Notes under the pieces: generated by a model
Told to the model about the DNA's origin: nothing
The model's input: the letters and a program-made list of their open reading frames with translations, nothing else
The model's database searches: none
Shown: one piece after another, positions 1 through 6,190 of the stretch
Layout of the letters: each line of letters opens with the position of its first letter
Numbering within the stretch: position 1 is the stretch's first letter
NCBI GenBank assembly: GCA_900768675.1
Contig: CAAGDT010000095.1
Span: 1 to 15,729, forward strand
Source: Oscillospiraceae bacterium
Lineage (GTDB): Bacteria > Bacillota > Clostridia > Oscillospirales > Ruminococcaceae
DNA: 15,729 bases
Direction: 5' to 3'
Position numbers and translations under genes: made by a program

Positions 1-89
1 TCTATTTCGCAAAGCCTGTTCCCGTGGGTGATTTTGAGGAGCTTATGGATAACGGGATTGCTGCCGACAAAAAAAGAACCGAGAAATAA
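1..89 (+). CDS. C-terminal end of an EAL-domain (c-di-GMP phosphodiesterase type) protein, partial
   Basis: Only the last 28 codons are present; the reading frame starts at base 3 and ends with TAA at 87-89. The visible peptide begins YFAKPVPVGDFEELM. This matches the end of EAL domains, where a conserved G-[YF]-[YF]-F-x-[KR]-P segment closes the barrel. The next gene has the equivalent YFDRPLPPEVFEERL near its own C-terminus, so the two are paralogous EAL proteins in tandem. The catalytic residues lie outside the window, so activity cannot be judged. The next start codon follows 24 nt later with its own ribosome site and no visible terminator between, so the two genes are probably co-transcribed. 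Confidence 0.72.
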   Translation, partial: YFAKPVPVGDFEELMDNGIAADKKRTEK

Positions 90-113
90 ATATATCGGTA
101 AGGAGAACGACGT

Positions 114-1865
114 ATGGAATTAAATCTGAAAGAATATGCTCTTGCGATGGATAAGCTTATAGTTGGTCTTGAAAGAGTGCCATCGGAAATTCATCCCGAT
201 AATGCCGAGGCTCTTGCTCCCGTCTGCAAGGTTCTGAGGATTTCACGGATTGATATTGAGTTTTATGCAAACGCCGCAGAGGAAAGCAAGGGTATAGGTC
301 TTTCCCATGTGCTGTATGACGAGGGAGAAACGGATTTTAAACGCAGTTTTCTTGTGCGTGAGATTGCGGGAAACGGCAGTATCGGAGCGTATACTTTTTA
401 TTCCTTTGCAGGCTCAGAGGAATGGAGCAGTGAGGAGCTTGAACATATAAACGTTGTTGGCAAGGCAATCTTTTCCTTCCACGGCAGACGGCGGGTAATG
501 CGTATTGCCGAGGAAATGATGTATAAGGACCCTGTCCTGGGGGTCTACAACTCCAACTATTTCATGAAGAAGCTTGACGAGGTTATTGCAGAAGGGAAAA
601 TCGGAGGTTTCGGTGCCTGCTACTTTAATTTAAGCAGATTTTCCGTTGTTAACGACCGTGTGGGCAGGCAGGCAGGAACCGAGATTATGCGAAGCTATAT
701 AACGAAAATACAGTCATATCTCGGCAAGGACGAGTGCGTTGTCAGAATAGGCGGAGATACCTTTGCTGCGCTTTTCCGCAGGGAAAACCTCCAGAATATG
801 CTTAACTGTATGTGTGGAGTTTCTCTCAGTACCAACATACCCGAGGTCAATACAATTACAATAAGCTCACATTCCGGATTTTACATGATGCCCGAAGAAT
901 GTCATTCTTCTTCCCAGATAGTAGATAAAATCTGCGCTGCGCTGAATGTTTCAAAGTATACGGCAAAGGTTCCTTATGTTTTCTACGATGAGAAAACCCA
1001 GACAAGTCTTGAACATTCAAAGCTTATAGAAACCCTGCTGCCCGAGGCAATTGAAAACGAGGAATTTCTTGTTTACTATCAGCCAAAGGTACAGCTCAAC
1101 GATTACATAATATGCGGTGCGGAGGCGCTTTGCCGCTGGAAGCACTGCGGCGATATAATCCCGCCTATGGAGTTTATACCCGTCCTTGAGCAGAGCCATT
1201 CTATCTGTATTCTTGACTTTTATATGCTTGAGCATGTGTGCAGAGACATACGCCGCTGGCTTGACTCGGGAACTCCCGTTGTAAAGGTTTCCGTGAACTT
1301 TTCGAGAGTGCATCTGGGAAATCTTGAGCTTACAAAGCGAATTATTGAAATAATCGACAAATACAGAGTTCCCCACGAATACATTGAGGTTGAGCTTACC
1401 GAGACCTCAACCGACGTTAATTTCAATGATTTAAAGCAGGTCGTAAACGAGCTGAGAAGCCAGGGAATAAGTACATCTGTTGATGATTTCGGAATAGGCT
1501 ATTCTTCCCTTAATCTTATAAGAGAGCTGCCCTGGAACGTGCTTAAGCTGGATAAAAGCTTCCTGCCCGCTGGAAAAAAGGGGGCAGGAGACGAGAAGAA
1601 AAGCGTTATGCTTAAATATGTTATTGCAATGGCGCAGAATTTAGGTCTTGAATGTATTGTGGAGGGCGTTGAAACAGAGGAGCAGATTGAGCTACTGAAA
1701 AACAACAACTGCTGTCTTGCTCAGGGCTTCTATTTTGACAGACCCCTTCCTCCCGAGGTATTCGAGGAAAGACTTAATTCGCTTAAAAGCAGACTGCTGT
1801 TTAAGGGAAAGGAAAACAGATATGAGCAAGAAAAAGCGCAGAACAGCGCAGAATCCTCAGAATAA
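114..1865 (+). CDS. GAF-like/GGDEF/EAL protein, predicted c-di-GMP phosphodiesterase
   Basis: This 583-aa cytoplasmic protein has no membrane segment. Residues about 30-125 resemble a GAF-type sensor fold (family assignment is weak). Residues about 135-290 are a GGDEF domain whose signature reads GGDTF (213-217). The catalytic Glu is Thr and no RxxD inhibitory site precedes it, so diguanylate cyclase activity is unlikely; GTP binding as an allosteric input is possible. Residues about 310-560 are an EAL domain with all expected metal and catalytic positions: E337 (EAL), N395, E427 (ELTE), D457-D458 (DDFGIGYSS), K478 and E517 (EGVET). The predicted reaction is hydrolysis of c-di-GMP to pGpG. 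AGGAGA at 101-106 supports the ATG at 114. The last 14 codons overlap the start of the cellulase gene, which suggests translational coupling. Confidence 0.93.
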   Translation: MELNLKEYALAMDKLIVGLERVPSEIHPDNAEALAPVCKVLRISRIDIEFYANAAEESKGIGLSHVLYDEGETDFKRSFLVREIAGNGSIGAYTFYSFAGSEEWSSEELEHINVVGKAIFSFHGRRRVMRIAEEMMYKDPVLGVYNSNYFMKKLDEVIAEGKIGGFGACYFNLSRFSVVNDRVGRQAGTEIMRSYITKIQSYLGKDECVVRIGGDTFAALFRRENLQNMLNCMCGVSLSTNIPEVNTITISSHSGFYMMPEECHSSSQIVDKICAALNVSKYTAKVPYVFYDEKTQTSLEHSKLIETLLPEAIENEEFLVYYQPKVQLNDYIICGAEALCRWKHCGDIIPPMEFIPVLEQSHSICILDFYMLEHVCRDIRRWLDSGTPVVKVSVNFSRVHLGNLELTKRIIEIIDKYRVPHEYIEVELTETSTDVNFNDLKQVVNELRSQGISTSVDDFGIGYSSLNLIRELPWNVLKLDKSFLPAGKKGAGDEKKSVMLKYVIAMAQNLGLECIVEGVETEEQIELLKNNNCCLAQGFYFDRPLPPEVFEERLNSLKSRLLFKGKENRYEQEKAQNSAESSE

Positions 1866-4131
1866 GCCTGCCGTAAAGCAGGAGAATACCGCTCCCGAAA
1901 AGAAAAAAACGGAAGAAATCTCTGTCTCGGAAACAGCTGAGCCTGCCAAAGCTGCGGCGGCTGAAAGGGAAGAGACTGAAAAATCGGAGAAAACCGAAGT
2001 TAATGCTCAAAAGCAGCCCGATACTGCCTCCCCACAGCCAAAACCAAAAGCTTCAAAGGGCATAATTGCGGGCTTTTCCGTTATGGGTGCAGTAATAATC
2101 TGCCTTATAATAGCTCTTGTTGTTACAAATCTTGATAAGGCGGCTCCTGCGGTTAATACGGGAGAAATTACATCGGCTGTAACGGAGCAGACATCGGTTT
2201 CTGAGGAGATAACTGTTCCCGCAGGAACAACAGCTGCCGGTACCGAAAATGCAGATGTTACTTCCGTCGAAACAACTGCTGCCACAACAGAAACAACAGC
2301 AGAGGTTACAGCCGCTGCCCCGGAAACTACCGCGGCTGTCACAACTCGGGCTGAAACAACTGCTGTTACCACTACTGCCGCAACCACTGCGGCTACAACC
2401 GAAAAGAAAGCGGAAACTACCGCAAAGGAAGAAAATCAGACTGCTGAAAAAGGCGTTGTTATTATGTATTCCGCTGATAATTCCTGGGAAAACAGCGGGG
2501 AAACTATGTACGGTCTCCAGCTGGGCATTTCCAACAGAAGCGGTAAAAGCGTAAACGGCTGGAAGCTTACCCTTGAAATCGAGGGGTTAAGCTCCTGTCA
2601 GGGCTGGAACGGAACATACGAAATAAGCGGAAATACTCTTACCGTAACAAATGTTGATTACAACGGTGATATTCAGGACGGAGGAGATGTGGTTATCGGC
2701 TGTAATTTAGGTGTAACAAAGGCTCTGAATATAAAAAGCGCTAAGCTTAACGGGCAGACCTGCACATTAAATAAAGGAACGGTTGACCAGAACGCCGTGA
2801 ACGACAGAAATAACCAGAATAATCAGAACAACCAGAATAATCAGAATAATCAGAATAATCAGGGCGGCGGGGCAGACGTTTCGGAGCTTCTTAAGCGCTC
2901 GGATAAGGCTGTACAGGGCGATGACTGGCTTCATACCGACGGAAGAAGAATACTGGACAAGAACGGTAAGGAAGTATGGCTTACAGGAGTAAACTGGTTC
3001 GGCTACAATACAGGAACAAACACCTTTGACGGTCTTTGGAACAGCCGGCTTAAGCCCTCGGTTGAGGCGATTGCCGACCACGGCTTCAACCTTATAAGAG
3101 TTCCTATTTCCGCTCAGCTCATCAATCAATGGGCGGCGGGAGAATATCCGAGAGCAAACTATAATAACGCCTATAACGAAGAACTGAACAGCATGAACAG
3201 CCTTGAGATTTTCGACTATTTCTTAAAGCTTGCAGAGGAAAACGGAATTAAGGTTATGCCGGATATTCACAGCGCTGAAACCGACGCTTCGGGACATAAC
3301 GTAAACCTCTGGTACACTTCTAATGTTTCGGTTGAGCAGTTCTACTCCGCTCTTGAATGGATGGCGGAAAGGTACAAGGACAACGATACCATAATCGCCT
3401 ACGACCTTAAGAATGAGCCTCACGGAAAGCCCTACGAGGGAAGCGGGGCTGCGATATGGAACGACTCGAACGCTAAGAATAACTGGAAGAAGACGGCGGA
3501 AACTGCGGCGGCTAAAATACTTGCAAAGAATCCAAACGTTCTTATAATGGTTGAGGGCACGGAGATTTATCCGATTGACCTTAACTCCAACTCCGACTAC
3601 CATTCCACCAACGAGAAGGACTACTATTTCAACTGGTGGGGCGGAAACTTAAGGGGCGTGCGGGATTACCCGATTAACCTCGGCAAGTATCAGGATAAGC
3701 TTGTTTACTCTCCCCACGATTACGGTCCCACAGTATTCAAGCAGCCCTGGTTCGAGGGAAATTATACCTTTGACAGCCTTATGAAGGATTGCTGGCGGGA
3801 TAACTGGTTCTATATCTACGAAAACAACACAGCTCCGCTTCTTATAGGGGAATGGGGCGGCTTTATGCGGGAACCGAATCTTACATGGATGACCTATATG
3901 AGAAAGCTTATCAAGGACAATCACTTAAACCACACCTTCTGGTGCTTTAATGCAAACTCAGGCGATACAGGCGGACTTGTATTAGACGACTTCACCACCT
4001 GGGACGAGGAGAAGTACGCCTTTGTGAAGGAGGTTTTATGGCAGGAGGGCGGAAAGTTCGTAGGTCTTGACCATGCTATACCCCTTGGCAAAAACGGAAT
4101 AACTCTTACAAAAGCAAAGGGACTCAGCTGA
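1822..4131 (+). CDS. membrane-anchored CBM2-GH5 glucanase (cellulase type)
   Basis: This is a 769-aa secreted-side glycoside hydrolase, predicted to cut beta-1,4-glucan. The open frame extends upstream to 1717, but ATG 1822 (MSKKKRRTAQ) is chosen because it has a purine-rich site (GGGAAAGG, about 1805-1812) and a sensible N-terminus. Residues 1-79 are Lys/Glu-rich and presumably cytoplasmic. Residues about 80-104 form one membrane helix, with no cleavable signal peptide. Residues 110-210 are a Thr/Ala/Glu linker. Residues 211-310 resemble a CBM2 cellulose-binding module (NGWKLTLEIEG, later Trp and VDYNGDIQDGG). Residues 330-347 are (NNQ)x6. Residues about 365-745 are GH5, with acid/base E532 (NEPHG), H632 (SPHDYG) and nucleophile E677 (LLIGEWGG). 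No dockerin or sortase motif is present, so the helix should tether the enzyme to the cell. The start overlaps the upstream EAL gene by 44 bp. Exact substrate (cellulose versus mixed-linkage glucan) is not resolvable here. Confidence 0.93.
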   Translation: MSKKKRRTAQNPQNKPAVKQENTAPEKKKTEEISVSETAEPAKAAAAEREETEKSEKTEVNAQKQPDTASPQPKPKASKGIIAGFSVMGAVIICLIIALVVTNLDKAAPAVNTGEITSAVTEQTSVSEEITVPAGTTAAGTENADVTSVETTAATTETTAEVTAAAPETTAAVTTRAETTAVTTTAATTAATTEKKAETTAKEENQTAEKGVVIMYSADNSWENSGETMYGLQLGISNRSGKSVNGWKLTLEIEGLSSCQGWNGTYEISGNTLTVTNVDYNGDIQDGGDVVIGCNLGVTKALNIKSAKLNGQTCTLNKGTVDQNAVNDRNNQNNQNNQNNQNNQNNQGGGADVSELLKRSDKAVQGDDWLHTDGRRILDKNGKEVWLTGVNWFGYNTGTNTFDGLWNSRLKPSVEAIADHGFNLIRVPISAQLINQWAAGEYPRANYNNAYNEELNSMNSLEIFDYFLKLAEENGIKVMPDIHSAETDASGHNVNLWYTSNVSVEQFYSALEWMAERYKDNDTIIAYDLKNEPHGKPYEGSGAAIWNDSNAKNNWKKTAETAAAKILAKNPNVLIMVEGTEIYPIDLNSNSDYHSTNEKDYYFNWWGGNLRGVRDYPINLGKYQDKLVYSPHDYGPTVFKQPWFEGNYTFDSLMKDCWRDNWFYIYENNTAPLLIGEWGGFMREPNLTWMTYMRKLIKDNHLNHTFWCFNANSGDTGGLVLDDFTTWDEEKYAFVKEVLWQEGGKFVGLDHAIPLGKNGITLTKAKGLS
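2809..2862 (+). repeat. in-frame 9-bp tandem repeat coding (Asn-Asn-Gln)x6 linker
   Basis: Six consecutive 9-bp units of the form AAYAAYCAG encode the flexible linker between the CBM2 module and the GH5 domain. Only C/T third-position differences separate the units. Because unit length is a multiple of three, slippage would change linker length without breaking the frame. Confidence 0.9.
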
Positions 4132-4134
4132 TGA

Positions 4135-4172
4135 AAAGGGACTGTTGCAACAAATACAGCAACAGTCCCTTT
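4135..4172 (+). terminator. 14-bp perfect hairpin after the cellulase gene (copy 1 of a repeat)
   Basis: AAAGGGACTGTTGC at 4135-4148 pairs perfectly with GCAACAGTCCCTTT at 4159-4172 across a 10-nt loop, four bases after the cellulase stop codon. The downstream T run is short (TTTATT), so it is a plausible but not textbook intrinsic terminator. The central 32 nt (4138-4169) recur with three differences at 5085-5116. Confidence 0.72.
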
Positions 4173-4246
4173 ATTCCACTGCGATAAAAAAATCCCATAA
4201 CCAAGCCATTTTTCTTCTTTCGCCATATATTACCATAAGGGCAAGG

Positions 4247-4275
4247 GAATATCAAGGTGCTCTCTGTCAATACTT
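4247..4275 (+). promoter_or_regulatory. SigG/SigF-type promoter for sigG
   Basis: GAATA at 4247-4251, a 17-nt spacer, and AATACTT at 4269-4275 fit the forespore sigma-G pattern (about GMATR, 17-18 nt, CATWMTA as known from Bacillus), with 5 of 7 matches in the -10. Transcription would begin near 4282, shortly before the ribosome site at 4294. No good sigma-A promoter is evident in this gap. The motifs are short, so this is a prediction consistent with SigF control and SigG autoregulation. Confidence 0.42.
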
Positions 4276-4293
4276 TTTCTGTATTCATTTTAC

Positions 4294-4299
4294 AGGGAG
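4294..4299 (+). promoter_or_regulatory. ribosome binding site that fixes the sigG GTG start
   Basis: AGGGAG lies eight bases before GTG 4308. It selects this start over an in-frame GTG at 4257, which has no ribosome site and falls inside the predicted promoter. Confidence 0.7.
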
Positions 4300-4307
4300 T
4301 GATTGGC

Positions 4308-5078
4308 GTGTACTACGGAAAGGTCGAGATAAGCGGCATAAATACATCAAAGCTGAAGGTGCTTAAGGAATCGGAAAAAACAGAACTTCTGAAAAAAATC
4401 GCCGAGGGAGATGAAAAGGCGAGAGAGGAGCTTATAAACGGGAATTTAAGGCTTGTCTTAAGCGTAATTCAGCGCTTCTCGGGCAGAGGAGAAAACCCCG
4501 ACGATCTGTTTCAGGTAGGCTGCATCGGGCTTATAAAGGCGATTGACAATTTTTCCCTTGAATTCGGTGTAAAATTCAGTACCTATGCTGTACCCATGAT
4601 TTTAGGCGAGGTCAAGCGCTATCTAAGAGATTCAGGTCAGATAAGAGTAAGCCGTTCCCTGCGTGATATTGCCTACAAGGCAATGCAGGCAAAGGAAAAG
4701 CTTATTTCGGAAAAGAAAAGAGAGCCTACCGTAGAAGAAATTGCAAAGGAAATCGACTGCCGCCGTGAGGATGTTGTTATCGCTCTTGAGGCAATAAGCG
4801 AGCCTATCTCCCTTTATGAGCCTGTATTTTCGGAATCCGGAGATACGATTTACGTTATGGACCAGCTGGGCGACAACAACGACGATAATAACTGGCTGGA
4901 GGAAATTGCCCTTAAGGAAGCAATTTCTTCCCTCGGAAGCCGAGAGAAGCGTATTCTTAACTTGCGGTTTTTTCAGGGCAAAACTCAGGTTGAGGTTGCA
5001 AACGAGATAGGGATAAGTCAGGCGCAGGTTTCAAGGCTGGAAAAGGGAGCTCTGAATAAAATCAAGAAGCAAATATAG
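4308..5078 (+). CDS. sigG: RNA polymerase sporulation sigma factor SigG
   Basis: This 256-aa sigma-70 family protein matches the length of sigma-G (about 260 aa). The GTG start gives VYYGKVEISGINTSKL, equivalent to the conserved sigma-G N-terminus (NKVEICGVDTSKL in Bacillus, from memory). Region 2 is visible as NLRLVLSVIQRF, DDLFQVGCIGLIKAIDNF and KFSTYAVPMILGEVKRYLRD. The region 3 segment IRVSRSLRDIAYKA follows, and region 4 ends in the helix-turn-helix KTQVEVANEIGISQAQVSRL. SigG directs late forespore transcription after engulfment, activated through SpoIIIAA-AH/SpoIIQ and held back by SpoIIAB or Gin in model species. In many Firmicutes it follows spoIIGA-sigE; here it stands alone between two copies of a hairpin repeat. 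The assignment as SigG rather than SigF rests on the N-terminus and region 2 identity. Confidence 0.95.
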   Translation: MYYGKVEISGINTSKLKVLKESEKTELLKKIAEGDEKAREELINGNLRLVLSVIQRFSGRGENPDDLFQVGCIGLIKAIDNFSLEFGVKFSTYAVPMILGEVKRYLRDSGQIRVSRSLRDIAYKAMQAKEKLISEKKREPTVEEIAKEIDCRREDVVIALEAISEPISLYEPVFSESGDTIYVMDQLGDNNDDNNWLEEIALKEAISSLGSREKRILNLRFFQGKTQVEVANEIGISQAQVSRLEKGALNKIKKQI

Positions 5079-5116
5079 AAAAAAGGGACTGTCGCAACAA
5101 ATGCTGCAACAGTCCC
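5079..5116. terminator. hairpin between convergent sigG and minus-strand gene (copy 2 of a repeat)
   Basis: GGGACTGTCGC at 5085-5095 pairs with GCAACAGTCCC at 5106-5116 around a 10-nt loop, with one C-A mismatch in an 11-bp stem. On the minus strand the stem is followed by six Ts (complement of the A run 5079-5084), which makes a good intrinsic terminator for the minus-strand gene ending at 5122. On the plus strand the stem is followed by AAAATTT, so termination of sigG by it is less certain. The 32-nt core differs from 4138-4169 at three positions only. Confidence 0.75.
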
Positions 5117-5121
5117 AAAAT

Positions 5122-6030
5122 TTATTCTTCATCAACCAGATCCGGTATATCCGAATCCGGAATATCGTCCCCGAAATAATTCACAAGGGGAGCAAGCTGT
5201 TCTGCGGTGTAATCGGATTGATACAGGCAGTCAAGATTAAGGGTATAACGGTTTATACCGTCGTCAGCTACAATTTTCAGCGTTCCGAATTTATATGGCA
5301 GGCTGAATATCCCGTCCATAAGCTCACGGCATTCCTTTGCAAATTCCCGTACTGTTATCTGTGCTTCTCCGAAGTCCACGCTTACATTCAGCCTGTCACC
5401 GTCGGTAAGGTCTGCGGGAGTTCTGTACCTCGAAACATCATCTCCGAAAAGCTCGGTAGTAACCGTAACGCTTTTTATGCTGTCATTTGTTAAAATGCGG
5501 GACAATTCCTCCTCGGTAATATTGCAAATCCGGGACTCGGCGTTTATTCTCTCGTTGCCTGTTACCGAATACAGCGCAGAAATCAGAGAAAGCACGAAGG
5601 AAATGCCCACAAGGGAAAAGACAAGTATAACGCTTTTAGCGCTGAATTTTACCCGAACGCTTTTGTTTCTGACAACTGCATAGAGTATTTCAATTCCGAG
5701 AAATACAAGCATAATAGGCGCAATTTTCAGACAGCCCGCAATCCCCTCAGGCGAGTTAAGGGCAGTAAGCATCGCAATTCCCATTACAATAAGGGAAGCG
5801 GCGGAGGAAAATACGCCTATGTAGCATACCCGCCGTTTTTGGGCATGAAGTGGGTGCACCTGACTTTGGGGCGGGGGAGAAAACTCTCTTTCAAGGGCTT
5901 CGTTTTCCTCCTCAATCTCCTTTGTAAGCTGCTCAACTGCTTCCATGCTGTCCTGTATAAGCTCCTCCGGGGCAGGAACTTCCTCCTGCTCCTCGGCTTC
6001 AAATATTTCTTCCTTTAAATCAGTCACCAT
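5122..6030 (-). CDS. unrecognised three-helix membrane protein with acidic N-terminus
   Basis: I do not recognise a family for this 302-aa protein. Residues 1-50 are strongly acidic and probably helical (EEIFEAEEQEEV, later QLTKEIEEENEALERE), followed by a Pro/Gln stretch and a basic QKRR just before the first helix. Membrane segments lie at about 69-91, 100-120 and 133-156. Residues 157-302 form a soluble C-terminal domain with alternating beta-type segments, and an Asp/Glu-rich tail. With the acidic N-terminus inside, three helices place the C-terminal domain outside. The frame is open to 6081, but that earlier ATG lies between the -35 and -10 of the promoter, so ATG 6030 is used; GGAAAGGG (complement of 6037-6044) precedes it. 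It is convergent with sigG and divergent from metA; no partner gene suggests a role. Confidence 0.8.
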   Translation of the reverse strand: MVTDLKEEIFEAEEQEEVPAPEELIQDSMEAVEQLTKEIEEENEALEREFSPPPQSQVHPLHAQKRRVCYIGVFSSAASLIVMGIAMLTALNSPEGIAGCLKIAPIMLVFLGIEILYAVVRNKSVRVKFSAKSVILVFSLVGISFVLSLISALYSVTGNERINAESRICNITEEELSRILTNDSIKSVTVTTELFGDDVSRYRTPADLTDGDRLNVSVDFGEAQITVREFAKECRELMDGIFSLPYKFGTLKIVADDGINRYTLNLDCLYQSDYTAEQLAPLVNYFGDDIPDSDIPDLVDEE

Positions 6031-6071
6031 ATCACGCCCTTTCCGCAGGACTGCCACAATATAATAAATAT

Positions 6072-6100
6072 ATTCTACCATTTTTTCGGCAAAATGTCAA
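6072..6100 (-). promoter_or_regulatory. sigma-A promoter of the 5122-6030 membrane-protein gene
   Basis: On the minus strand, a perfect TTGACA (complement of 6095-6100), a 17-nt spacer and TAGAAT (complement of 6072-6077) form a near-consensus promoter. Transcription would begin near 6065, about 35 nt before the chosen ATG at 6030, which rules out the ATG at 6081 as the start. Confidence 0.8.
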
Positions 6101-6127
6101 ATATACGGTTTTACTTAGAGTTTCAAA

Positions 6128-6156
6128 TTGATTTATGCCGATAAATGTGCTATAAT
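6128..6156 (+). promoter_or_regulatory. sigma-A promoter of metA with extended -10
   Basis: TTGATT at 6128-6133, a 17-nt spacer and TATAAT at 6151-6156, preceded by TGC (extended -10). Start of transcription is expected near 6163, leaving a leader of about 28 nt. That is too short for a SAM riboswitch or T-box. Confidence 0.82.
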
Positions 6157-6190
6157 ATTTGTTACTTATTTCCGGAAAGAGGAGTTAAAA

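Noticed and set aside
1717..1821. 35-residue N-terminal extension of the cellulase
   Set aside because: It is antisense to nothing but fully overlaps the conserved EAL C-terminus in another frame, has no ribosome site and would put no recognisable signal in front of the tail.
2007..2387. Long minus-strand open frame rich in Val/Ala opposite the cellulase linker
   Set aside because: It is the reverse frame of a low-complexity Thr/Ala-coding repeat, with no start signal and no protein-like composition.
1822..5078. Cellulase plus sigma factor as an RsgI/SigI carbohydrate-sensing pair
   Set aside because: The sigma factor is clearly SigG by its N-terminus and region 2, not SigI. The cellulase tail shows no RsgI-type anti-sigma domain, and a hairpin and separate promoter lie between the genes.
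6031..6081. Longer start (ATG 6081) for the minus-strand membrane protein
   Set aside because: That codon falls between a near-consensus -35 and -10 and has no ribosome site; ATG 6030 has GGAAAGGG.
6157..6190. SAM riboswitch before metA
   Set aside because: Only about 28 nt separate the predicted transcription start from the ATG, too short for any S-box structure.
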